This document shows, one piece after another, positions 44,901 through 54,689 of a stretch of DNA of 64,000 nt. Every line of letters begins with the position of its first letter. Position 1 is the stretch's first letter. Origin of the DNA: Opitutus sp. ER46 (GTDB lineage Bacteria > Verrucomicrobiota > Verrucomicrobiia > Opitutales > Opitutaceae); NCBI RefSeq assembly GCF_003054705.1, contig NZ_QAYX01000022.1, positions 310,001 to 374,000 of the forward strand, given 5' to 3'. A model generated the notes under the pieces. That model searched no databases. It was not told the origin of the DNA and was given only the letters and a program-made list of their open reading frames with translations. The position numbers were made by a program, and so were the translations under genes.

Positions 44901-45530
44901 GACCGCGCCGCCAAGCGCTCCCGCGCCGCGAGTCCCGCCGTGGAACTGGAACGGCTGCGGACCGAGCTAAGTGAGAAGCTCAAGCGGCCCGCGACCGACG
45001 ACGACCTCTACTCGCACCTGATGTACCCGCAGGTCTTCGCGGACTTCCTCAAGCACCGCCAGGCCTTCGACAACGTCTCTGTCCTGCCCACGCCCGTGTT
45101 CTTCTACGGACTGAAGGAAGGCCAGGAGATTGCCGTCAGCATCGAGGAGGGCAAGGTCCTCATGATCCGGCTCGTCTCGATCGGCGCGCCCGACCAGGAC
45201 GGCCGCCGCACCCTCAGCTACGAGCTCAACGGCATGGGCCGCGAAACGTTCGTCGTCGACCGCAGCGTCGCGCCGAAGACCAAGGCCCGCGCCAAGGCCG
45301 ATCTCTCCGATTCCACCCAGGTCGCCGCCCCCATCCCCGGCCTCATCGCCCAGCTCCAGATCTCCGTCGGCTCCAAGGTCACGAAGGGCGACAAGCTTCT
45401 CATGATGGAAGCGATGAAGATGCAGAACACGGTCTACGCCCCCTGCTCCGGCGTCGTCTCCGAACTCTTCGTCGCTCTCGGCGACACCGTCGAAAGCAAG
45501 GACCTCTTGGCCCGCATCCGCCCAGCATGA
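41955..45530 (+). CDS. pyc: Pyruvate carboxylase
   Basis: 1191 aa, the full single-chain enzyme that makes oxaloacetate from pyruvate, bicarbonate and ATP (anaplerosis). Order: biotin carboxylase (about 28-480; VRKLMAANRSEIAVRVFRA, ATP-grasp loop KAAFGGGGRGMRVV, FIEMNPRIQVEHTVTE), carboxyltransferase (about 555-830; DTTWRDAHQSLMATRVR, SLEMWGGATFD, GLPIHFHTHDTSG), the allosteric/tetramerisation region, and a biotinyl domain with K1155 in MEAMKMQ. An extra 28 residues rich in Ser, Pro and Ala precede the first domain; the ATG at 41955 is kept because no better in-frame start lies before VRKL. The stop is followed immediately by a repeat-and-hairpin element. Confidence 0.97.
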   Translation: MSAKTTVPSASSTVPGSSPASPASLRPVRKLMAANRSEIAVRVFRAGTELNLRTVAIYAQEDRLCIHRYKADEAYQVGQGKGPVAAYLDIPSIIGVAREHGVDAIHPGYGFLSENADFARACEEAGLVFVGPRSELLDLMGDKTAARALAQRIGVPTLPGTDEPVSDRDEALRIAKSIGFPLIIKAAFGGGGRGMRVVPKAADLAALLDEAQAEAGRAFGNPAVFLEKYIPRAKHIEVQILGDKHGNVLHLHERDCSVQRRHQKVIEVAPSFGLPPEVVRQLCEAAARLAREIRYDNAGTVEFLYDLDRHEWFFIEMNPRIQVEHTVTEEITGIDLVRAQILVAQGHSLHGPEIGLPAQADIPRHGFAIQCRITTEDPENRFIPDYGRILAYRSPGGFGLRLDGGMGYAGAVITPFYDSLLVKSITSAPSYELAIKRALRVLSEFRIRGVKTNIPFLENVLAHPAFRSGQATTTLIDTTPELFAFRPRRDRATKLLAFIGDVVVNGNPHAKGYRPDKPFLYPPVLDYDRTATPPAGTRQRLLELGPRKFAEWTARQRALLVTDTTWRDAHQSLMATRVRSYDMLAAADAIAHRVPQLFSLEMWGGATFDTAMRFLNEDPWERLRQLRARVPNICFQMLFRGANAVGYTNYPDHVVAGFVRHAAASGMDIFRVFDSLNYLPNLRVAMEAINETHAVCEAAVCYTGDILDDRRDKYSLKYYVRLARELERMGAHFLAIKDMAGLCRPYAAYKLVKALKEEVGLPIHFHTHDTSGIAAASVLRASDAGVDVVDLAIASMSGSTSQPNLNSIVAALQHTPRDTGLDLGTLNQASDYWEAVREFYRPFDTAPKSGSAEVYLHEMPGGQYTNLKEQANAMGVAHRWPEIARTYAEVNQLFGDIVKVTPSSKVVGDMALFLFTRGIKPADVVNLEPGAMPFPESVIDMMMGGLGWPAGGWPEPVWRVILGDARLKEAQARYSAATRAKADRAAKRSRAASPAVELERLRTELSEKLKRPATDDDLYSHLMYPQVFADFLKHRQAFDNVSVLPTPVFFYGLKEGQEIAVSIEEGKVLMIRLVSIGAPDQDGRRTLSYELNGMGRETFVVDRSVAPKTKARAKADLSDSTQVAAPIPGLIAQLQISVGSKVTKGDKLLMMEAMKMQNTVYAPCSGVVSELFVALGDTVESKDLLARIRPA

Positions 45531-45535
45531 AAAAA

Positions 45536-45616
45536 GGGAATGAGGGAGTGAGGGAGTGAGGGAATAAGGGGGCGGCACGCCCCCCCAACTCTTTCTCTTT
45601 CTCTTTCTCGTTCTCC
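45536..45616 (+). repeat. Octamer - hairpin - hexamer element behind pyruvate carboxylase
   Basis: Starting six bases after the pyc stop: four octamers, GGGAATGA, GGGAGTGA, GGGAGTGA and GGGAATAA (45536-45567). Then a perfect hairpin, GGGGGCG-GCA-CGCCCCC (45568-45584). Then imperfect hexamers CTTTCT / CGTTCT (about 45590-45616). The hairpin followed by a pyrimidine-rich tract could act as an atypical terminator. A further short hexamer tract lies near 45697-45712. Confidence 0.8.
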
Positions 45617-45755
45617 CCATCCGTCTCACCGCCGACGTCCGGCCATCTATTCCAGCGATTAAGGGATCGAGGGCATCTAGGCTAGCGAGCCCCCGTCGTT
45701 CTCGTTCTCCCCATCGGTCTCACCGGCCTCCGGCCTTCCGTCATTCCAAACTCTG

Positions 45756-45809
45756 CATTCTCCATTCTGCATTCTCCATTCTCCATTAGCCGGCGCGTCA
45801 CGCGCCGGC
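45756..45809 (-). repeat. Gene-end hairpin plus heptamer element, copy 1
   Basis: On the plus strand, heptamers CATTCTC, CATTCTG, CATTCTC, CATTCTC, then CATTAG (45756-45789), then a perfect 9-bp hairpin, GCCGGCGCG-TCA-CGCGCCGGC (45789-45809). Read in the direction of the aldo/keto reductase gene, the order is stop codon, one base, hairpin, TAATG, repeated GAGAATG. The same layout recurs at 62072-62137. Confidence 0.8.
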
Positions 45810-45810
45810 G

Positions 45811-46686
45811 TCAGAACGGCACGTTCATCGGATCAGCCCCTGTCCGCTGGTCGCGATCCAGTGCGTCGATCGCCGCCATCTCCTCCTCGCTGAGCACGAA
45901 GTCGAAGATGGCGGCATTCTCCGCCATCCGCTCCTGATGCTGCGTCTTCGGGATCGTCACGATTCCGCCCTGCACGTCCCAGCGCAGGATCACCTGCGCG
46001 ATCGTCTTGCGGTGCCGCGCGGCAATCGCGGTCAGCGTCGGATCCTGCAGCACGGCCCCTCCGACCATGAGCGGACTCCACGCCTCCAGCTGGATCCCCT
46101 TTCCCCGACAATATTCGAGGAGCGGCCGGCTCTGCAGGTACGGGTGAAACTCGATCTGGTTCACGGCTGGTACGACCTCCGCCTCCGCCAGCAATTCCTC
46201 CAGGTGCGGCACCATGTGATTGCTCACGCCGATCGCCTTCACGCGGCCGGTCAGGAGCAGTTTCTCCACCGCCTTCCACGTCGCCACCACCTTGCCGCGA
46301 ATCGGCCAGTGCACGAGATAAAGGTCCACGTAATCGAGCCCGAGCGCCCGCAGACTGGCCTCGAACGCCTCCGCCACCCGGCCCGTGCGGATATCGTCGT
46401 TCCACACCTTCGTGGTGACGAACAATTCCTCGCGCGGCACCCCGCTGGCCCGCACCGCCCGGCCTACTCCCCGCTCATTCCCGTAGATTGTCGCCGTGTC
46501 GATGCTGCGATACCCCAGGTCGATCGCGCTGCGCACCACGCGCTCCGTCGCCGCGTCGCCGCTGATCTGCCACACGCCGAGCCCGAGCCACGGAATCCCG
46601 CCGCCATGCGCGAGCGGCACCGTCGCCCGCAGGCCAAAGTTGGGTGACTTGAAGGTGGCCGTAAGTCTCCGCTGGGAAGATGGCAT
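45811..46686 (-). CDS. Aldo/keto reductase
   Basis: 291 aa, a TIM-barrel NADPH-dependent carbonyl reductase of the AKR5-like group. The catalytic tetrad is D63, Y68, K93 and H126 in SIDTATIYGNE, VTTKVWND and LVHWPI. Further family motifs: IGVSNHMVPHLEELL, NQIEFHPYLQ, LEAWSPLM and IPKTQHQERMAEN at the NADPH phosphate-binding loop. The substrate is unknown; relatives reduce 2,5-diketo-gluconate, methylglyoxal and other aldehydes. It starts at the ATG before PSSQRRLTATFK. Its 3' end converges on pyc across the repeat region; its 5' end faces an 855-bp non-coding stretch. Confidence 0.92.
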   Translation of the reverse strand: MPSSQRRLTATFKSPNFGLRATVPLAHGGGIPWLGLGVWQISGDAATERVVRSAIDLGYRSIDTATIYGNERGVGRAVRASGVPREELFVTTKVWNDDIRTGRVAEAFEASLRALGLDYVDLYLVHWPIRGKVVATWKAVEKLLLTGRVKAIGVSNHMVPHLEELLAEAEVVPAVNQIEFHPYLQSRPLLEYCRGKGIQLEAWSPLMVGGAVLQDPTLTAIAARHRKTIAQVILRWDVQGGIVTIPKTQHQERMAENAAIFDFVLSEEEMAAIDALDRDQRTGADPMNVPF

Positions 46687-46832
46687 GCAGAAAGCCCGTT
46701 ACGCCGGACCTCCCAATTCGCAAGGCGCGGAAACACTCAGCGCGGAGCACCCGCCGACGGGAAATCGAGCCTTGGCGGCCGCAAACCGGCCAAACAGGCC
46801 GCTCCGCCGCGATTTTGCCGATCGGGAATGAA

Positions 46833-46856
46833 TACCGGAAATCCGGTAGTTTTTTT
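46833..46856 (+). terminator. Intrinsic terminator with no gene in front of it
   Basis: TACCGG-AAAT-CCGGTA followed by GTTTTTTT on the plus strand. The nearest plus-strand gene upstream ends 1.3 kb away, so the terminator would end an unannotated transcript or one antisense to the 5' end of the aldo/keto reductase gene. Confidence 0.65.
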
Positions 46857-46945
46857 ACGCGCCGTCAGGTCCGCCGGCTGTCTCACTCCAGCTGTCACTG
46901 GCAAATCTGAAGCTTGCCGGTGGCGAGTTAGGCATAGGGTATCCC

Positions 46946-46977
46946 AGCCGGACCACACAGGGGTGTGTGGTCCGGCT
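46946..46977. promoter_or_regulatory. Perfect 14-bp inverted repeat with GGGG loop
   Basis: AGCCGGACCACACA (46946-46959) and TGTGTGGTCCGGCT (46964-46977) flank GGGG. No T run follows on either strand, so it is not a standard terminator. It lies in the divergent gap and could be an operator or a stable RNA structure. Confidence 0.5.
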
Positions 46978-46989
46978 TATCTGTGAGGA

Positions 46990-47350
46990 AGGGAGTGAGG
47001 GAATGAGGGAATGAGGGAGTGAGTGGCGCCGGCTCCTCCTCCTCTCGTGGGATCGGTCGTTCTCGTTCTCTTTCTCTTTCTCGTTCTCTCAATGACCCGG
47101 CTCAAGGGCTCGCGGAATTGCCCCGCGCCCCAGTCCCCCAAAAAATCGTTCTCGTTCTCGTACTCGTTCTGGCCCCTCCGCGCCCTCCGTCCGCATCTTT
47201 CTCTTACTCTTCCTCTTTCTCTTCCTCTCGACGGCTCACTGGATCGAAGGTTTGGACCCGCCGCCATAACCCGGCGCCCCCCGCGTCTTCGCCCGGCCCC
47301 GCGCCTCGCACAAACAGAGCAGGAGCAAGAGTAAGAGTAAGAGTAAGAAC
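46990..47350. repeat. Octamer and hexamer repeat cluster
   Basis: Four octamers GGGAGTGA, GGGAATGA, GGGAATGA, GGGAGTGA (46990-47021) are followed by TTCTCG/TTCTCT hexamers at about 47058-47090, TCGTTC-type hexamers at about 47145-47170, a TCTTNC-type tract at 47197-47229, and a reverse-complement AGTAAG tract at 47321-47350. The last two can pair across about 90 bases. The remainder of the 46.7-47.5 kb gap shows no gene; no promoter for the kinase operon is obvious. Confidence 0.75.
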
Positions 47351-47541
47351 GCGGAGAAGACATCCCCCCTCCCTCCGCTCGGCCCGCCCGCCCCGCCAGC
47401 CCACACCCAATGCCTACTCCGCCCCGTTCGCCGCAAGTGGCACCGTCCCAACAGTCCGACAACCGCACCGCCGTTGCCTGACCGTTAAATCTTGGCGCCA
47501 ACTGTGCCGATACCTGTCTTTCCCGGCGCGCGGCCACTGCC

Positions 47542-49823
<2,282 letters not shown>

Positions 49824-49827
<4 letters not shown>

Positions 49828-51095
49828 GCCCGCTGTCGCCCCCCGCCGCCGCCCGCCCCGACCGCGCCGCCGCCGCTCCGCTCCTGCACGCGCTCCTCGC
49901 GACCATCCCGGAGCTCGTCTATTTCAAGGACCGCGACTCCCGCTTCATCGCCGTCAGCGCTTCGCTCGTCCGCGCCTTCGGCTGCGCGTCCGCCGCCGAG
50001 GTCATCGGCCGCACCGACGCCGACTTCTACGCCGCAGCCCACGCCCAGGCCGCGCGCGCCGACGAAGAGGCCATCCTCCGCACCGGCTGCCCGCTCCGCC
50101 GCAAGATCGAGCAGGAACACTGGCCCACCGGCCGCGTCACCTGGGCCCTCACCAGCAAGTATCCGCTCCACAACCACGCCGGCGAGATTGTCGGCACCTT
50201 TGGCCTCAGCCGCGACATCACCCGCAAGCGCGAGATGGAGCAGGAGCTCGAGCAAACCCAGCGCGACCTGGTCGAGGCCTCCCGCGTCGCCGGCATGGCC
50301 GAGGTCGCCACCGGCGTGCTCCACAACGTCGGCAACGTCCTCAGCAGCCTCAACGTCTCCGCCTCCGTCATCACCTCGGGGCTCCGTCATTCGAAGGCCG
50401 ACAGCCTCACCCGCCTCGCCGCCCTCCTGCGCGAACACCGCGCCGACCTCGGCGCGTTTCTCAGCCAGGACGCCAAGGGCCGCCGCATCCCCGAGTATCT
50501 CGCCTCCGTCGCCCGGCACTCCCTCGAGGAGCGCGATCGGCTCCTCCGCGAGATCGCGTCCCTCCAGAAGAACATCGACCACATCAAGGAGATCGTCGCG
50601 ATGCAGCAGGCCTACGCCACGATGATCGGCGTCGTCGAACCGCTCGAGCCCGCCGGCCTCGTCGAGGACGCCCTGCGCATGAACGCCGACCCCCTCGCGC
50701 GCCACGAGATCGCCGTCCGGCGCGACTTCGCCGCCGTCCCCGCCGTCTCCGCCGAAAAGGGCAAGGTCGTCCAGATTCTCGTGAACCTCGTCCGCAACGC
50801 CCAGCTCGCCTGCGACGAGGCGCGCACCACCGGCAAGGAGATCACCGTGCGCCTGCGCGCCGCCGGCGGCCGCGTGCAGCTCAGCGTCATCGACAACGGC
50901 GTGGGCATCCCCGCCGCCAACCTCACGCGCATCTTCCAGCACGGCTTCACCACCCGCGCCCGCGGCCACGGCTTCGGCCTGCACTCCTCCGCCAACGCCG
51001 CCCGCGAAATGAAGGGCACCCTCACCGTCCACAGCGACGGTCCCGGCACCGGCGCCACCTTCACCCTCGACCTTCCGGTCGCCCTCTCCCGATGA
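49824..51095 (+). CDS. PAS-domain histidine kinase A (tandem duplicate)
   Basis: 423 aa, soluble. The N-terminal PAS/PAC domain (about 20-135: [21 protein letters not shown], then [19 protein letters not shown]) senses an unknown signal. The H box is unusual: H167 in [20 protein letters not shown], a HNVGN pattern instead of H-E/D-x-R-x-P. The ATPase domain follows with [36 protein letters not shown] and [13 protein letters not shown]. The start overlaps the stop of the hybrid kinase (ATGA) and its stop overlaps the start of kinase B the same way. About half of the residues match kinase B by eye, so the two arose by gene duplication. Confidence 0.92.
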
Positions 51096-52405
51096 GCACC
51101 ACGCCCGACCCCATCGCCCCGCTCGATGACGCCACGGCCGAGATGTGCCTGGGCGAGCTCCTCCGCTCCCTCAACAGCCTCGTCTACTTCAAGGACCACC
51201 AGAGCCGCTTCATCGCCGTCAGTAGCTCCAAGGCGGCCCGCCACCAGCTCCTGCCCGCCGACCTCGTCGGCAAATCCGATCGCGACCTCTTCGCCGACAT
51301 CCACGCCGACGAGACCCTCGCCGACGAGGAGCGCATCATGCGCACCGGCGAGCCATTGATCGCCAAGCTCGAGAAGGTCGAGTGGCGCGACGGCCGCGAG
51401 ACCTGGTCTGAGACGTCCAAGCTCCCGCTGCGCGACGCCGCGGGCGCCATCATCGGCACGTACGGGCTCACCCACGACGTCACCGAGCGCGAGCGGGTCG
51501 GCCAGGAGCTCGAGCAGGCGCATCGTGCCCTCCTCGAGACGTCCCGCCTCGCCGGCATGGCCGAGGTCGCCACCGGCGTCCTCCATAACGTCGGCAATGT
51601 CCTCACCAGCCTCAACGTCTCCGCCAACGTCCTCTCCGGCGGCCTGCGCCAGACCAAGACCGAGAACCTCGCCCGCGTCGCCGCCCTCCTCGCCGCGCAC
51701 GAGGCCGACCTCGCGACCTTCGTCACGGACGACCCGAAGGGCCGCCTGATTCCCGAGTACATTGAGACGTTGTCCCGCCACCTGGTCGAGGAGCGCGACC
51801 GCCTCCTCGCCGAGGTCGGGGGACTCCAGCAGAACATCGATCACATCAAGGAAATCATCACCATGCAGCAGGCGTACGCCACCACCGCCGGCGTGGTCGA
51901 GCCCCTCGCCCCCGCGACCCTCGTCGAGGACGCCCTGCGCATGAACACCGGCGCCCTGCTGCGGCACGCCGTCACCGTCGTCCGCGAGTTCCAGCCCGTC
52001 CCCCTCGTCCGCGCCGAGCGCGGCAAGGTCCTTCAGATCCTCGTCAACCTCATCCGCAACGCGAAGTACGCCGTCGATGACGCGGGTCGGGCCGACAAGA
52101 TCATCCGCATCCGCATCGAGTCCGACGCCTCCGGTTACGTGCGACTGATCGTTGCCGACAACGGCATCGGCATCACGCCCGAGAACATCACCCACATCTT
52201 CCAGCACGGGTTCACCACCCGCGCCATCGGCGGCGGCCATGGTTTCGGCCTGCACTCCGCCCGCCGCGCCGCCACCGAGCTCAAGGGCAGGCTCACCGCC
52301 GAGAGCGACGGCCCCGGCCAGGGTGCCCGCTTCACGCTCGAGCTCCCGGTCGCCGAGTCCGCCATCACCGGCACGCCGGCCGTGCCCGCTTCCGCCGGCA
52401 GCTGA
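51092..52405 (+). CDS. PAS-domain histidine kinase B (tandem duplicate)
   Basis: 437 aa, same layout as kinase A: PAS (LNSLVYFKDHQSRFIAVSSS, then GTYGLTHDVTERERVG), H165 in [20 protein letters not shown], a long helical linker with IDHIKEIITMQQAYATTAGV, and an ATPase domain with KVLQILVNLIRNAKYAV and [13 protein letters not shown]. It differs from kinase A mainly in the sensor pocket and the C-terminal tail (TGTPAVPASAGS), which suggests two signals feeding one phosphorelay. Last of three overlapping genes. Confidence 0.92.
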   Translation: MSTTPDPIAPLDDATAEMCLGELLRSLNSLVYFKDHQSRFIAVSSSKAARHQLLPADLVGKSDRDLFADIHADETLADEERIMRTGEPLIAKLEKVEWRDGRETWSETSKLPLRDAAGAIIGTYGLTHDVTERERVGQELEQAHRALLETSRLAGMAEVATGVLHNVGNVLTSLNVSANVLSGGLRQTKTENLARVAALLAAHEADLATFVTDDPKGRLIPEYIETLSRHLVEERDRLLAEVGGLQQNIDHIKEIITMQQAYATTAGVVEPLAPATLVEDALRMNTGALLRHAVTVVREFQPVPLVRAERGKVLQILVNLIRNAKYAVDDAGRADKIIRIRIESDASGYVRLIVADNGIGITPENITHIFQHGFTTRAIGGGHGFGLHSARRAATELKGRLTAESDGPGQGARFTLELPVAESAITGTPAVPASAGS

Positions 52406-52582
52406 CCCGCGCCCTGTTCTGCCGAAACAAAGCCCGACCGCGCACGTCGTACCCGGCACCACGCCGCCGCTTGGCCCAGGCAGTGCTGCTACGCAGTACC
52501 ACGCCGGCCAGGCCGTTGCGGAACAATCCTGACTCGCAATACGACCAAAGATCGTGACGCTTGCGCCGTTGTAGGTTCATCA

Positions 52583-54388
52583 ATGCTCCGTTTCCGCTGC
52601 AGCTTCTTCTTCACTTTCCTCCTTCTCGCTTGTGCCGCAATCGCCCAACCGACGGAAACGGAAGTACTTCCACTCGACGAGTTGAAGCCGGGCCAGCGCG
52701 GTGAGGTTTGGACCGTCTTCCGCGGCACCACGCCTGAGCCTTTCACCGTCGAGGTCACCGGAGTCCTCCGCAATGCTCTCGGCCCGGGTAAGTCGTTGAT
52801 TCTCTGCCAGCTCACCGACCCGCGCGTCCAGTCCATGGGCGCCGTCGCCGGCATGAGCGGCAGCCCGCTCTACATCGAGGGCAAGTTCGCCGGCGCCCTC
52901 AGCTACCAGCTGCAGAAGTTCGAGACCGTACGCTATGCCGGCTTCACGCCCGCCGCCGATCTCATCGAGGTCAAGGACCGCGCCACCCGCGATCACGCAA
53001 ATTTTGCAGCCAATACGGCCCCACGGCCTTCCGGCAACGTCCTCGCGATCGCCACCCCCGCCGCCGACTCGCCTTACCAACCGCTGCAGCCGGTCTTCAC
53101 GCTCGGCGGCCTGAGCCCCGCCGTCGCCGACCTGTTCGCCCCGCGCTTCGCCGCCATGGGCCTCAGCGCCATCGCCCTCGGCGGCAGCACGCAAAGTGGC
53201 AGCGCCGAGCCCGCCGGGGCCAAGCTCCAGTCCGGCGGCGACGCCGCGCCCGTCACTCCTCTCGTCCCCGGCGCCGCCGTGTCCGTCGCGCTCGCCACCG
53301 GCGACATCACGCTCGCCGGCACCGGCACCGTCTCTCGCATCGACGGCAACCGCATCACCGCCTTCGGCCATCCGATGCTCTCCCTCGGCGATGTCGCCCT
53401 GCCCATGTGCGCCGCCGACGTCGTCACCATCCTGCCGTCGAGCATGCACTCGGTGAAGCTCGCCAACACCGGCGCGGTCATCGGCACCATCACCCAGGAT
53501 CGGCTCTCCGCCATCTCCGGCACGCTCGGCGCAGGACCGCAGATGATTGCCGTCGAGGTCACCGTCAAACCCGCCAGCGGTGCCGTCCGCACGCTCCACT
53601 TCTCCGTCGCGCGCCAGCAGCAGCTCACCCCCGTCCTCGTTGCCTCCGGCGTCAGCCAGGCCATCCTCGGCTCCAACGACGCCGGCCTCGCCAACGGCTT
53701 CAAGCTCACCAGCGACGTCCAGTTTCCGGCTGCGCAGAACCTCGCCTTCGCCACGCTCTATTCCGGCCCCCAGGGCTTCGCCCAGGGCCTAAGCGAATTC
53801 GTCCAGGGCCTCGCCGCCAACCTCCAGAATCCGTACGCCAAGACGTTCCCCGACAAGGTCGCCTTCTACGTCGAGGCCCTCGAGACCAACCCCGCCGTCA
53901 CGCTCGACGTCTTCCAACTCTCCCGCTCCACCGCCCGCGGCGGCGAAACCATCCAGGCCACCGTCGCCTGGCGCGACTGGCAGGGCGAAGCCCATCGCGA
54001 GACGGTCGACATCCCCGTCGATCCCGCCTGGGCCGGCAAGAACCTCGAGGTCGTCCTCGCCCACGGCCGCGCCCTCGACGAGCTCACCGGCCGCCCGCGC
54101 ATGATCAACGCCGGCGAACTGCGCAGCTTCGAGGCCTACCTCGCCGCCATGCGCGACGATCGCCCGACCGACGGCGCCTGCCTCGCGGTCGTGGAGCGCG
54201 CCTCCCTTTTCACCGACCAGACCGTCGCCACGCCCGATACACCCGGCTCCATCGAGCGCATCGCCCGCGCCGCCGACGAGTCCCGCTTCCGCACGCGCTC
54301 CGCCCTGCTCCCGCTCTGGGAAAAGCACCTGCTCGACGGCAAGCTCTTCAATCCCGTCGTCCGCCGCGCCCTCGTCGTCGTCGACTGA
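52583..54388 (+). CDS. Exported SpoIVB-like S55 peptidase-domain protein
   Basis: 601 aa with a signal peptide (FFFTFLLLACAAIAQ). The SpoIVB (S55) serine-peptidase domain occupies about residues 30-250: the catalytic-type serine is S92 in GAVAGMSGSPLYIEGKFAG. A second conserved patch is RIDGNRITAFGHPMLSLGD. SpoIVB in Bacillus is a sporulation protease; in Gram-negative phyla this domain is found on large exported proteins of unknown role. Residues beyond about 380 are beta-rich and match nothing I recognise. It starts a secreted-protein pair with the propeller gene after it, separated by a 301-bp gap with repeats. Confidence 0.8.
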   Translation: MLRFRCSFFFTFLLLACAAIAQPTETEVLPLDELKPGQRGEVWTVFRGTTPEPFTVEVTGVLRNALGPGKSLILCQLTDPRVQSMGAVAGMSGSPLYIEGKFAGALSYQLQKFETVRYAGFTPAADLIEVKDRATRDHANFAANTAPRPSGNVLAIATPAADSPYQPLQPVFTLGGLSPAVADLFAPRFAAMGLSAIALGGSTQSGSAEPAGAKLQSGGDAAPVTPLVPGAAVSVALATGDITLAGTGTVSRIDGNRITAFGHPMLSLGDVALPMCAADVVTILPSSMHSVKLANTGAVIGTITQDRLSAISGTLGAGPQMIAVEVTVKPASGAVRTLHFSVARQQQLTPVLVASGVSQAILGSNDAGLANGFKLTSDVQFPAAQNLAFATLYSGPQGFAQGLSEFVQGLAANLQNPYAKTFPDKVAFYVEALETNPAVTLDVFQLSRSTARGGETIQATVAWRDWQGEAHRETVDIPVDPAWAGKNLEVVLAHGRALDELTGRPRMINAGELRSFEAYLAAMRDDRPTDGACLAVVERASLFTDQTVATPDTPGSIERIARAADESRFRTRSALLPLWEKHLLDGKLFNPVVRRALVVVD

Positions 54389-54689
54389 CGCCCACAGGCC
54401 CATCTGGCCCGACCCTGTGTTCCGCGTCCCGCGTGTAACGCCGTGTCCTCATCCGAAATGTGACGCCCATCTCCGGAAATGGGGTCGTCACCGCGTCACA
54501 AATTTCCCCCTCTCCGCGCTTCCGCTCGCCCCTCCTTTCGCCATACTCTCCCACCCCGCCGCACTCTCCGCCCCCACTCCGTCTCCGCCCCCACTCCGTC
54601 TCCGCCCCACTCCGTTTCCGCCCCACTTTCACTCTCACTTTCACTTTCACTCCGCAGGTCACTTTCACTCCGAAGGCCTTTCACTTCTC
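54389..54689 (+). repeat. Pyrimidine repeat leader before the propeller gene
   Basis: After the stop of the S55 gene come CTCCGCCCC-type units of roughly 18 bases (about 54565-54622), then TTTCAC/TCTCAC hexamers (about 54622-54655) and two further copies separated by CCGCAGG and CCGAAGG, running to the GTG at 54690. No promoter consensus is visible. Confidence 0.7.
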
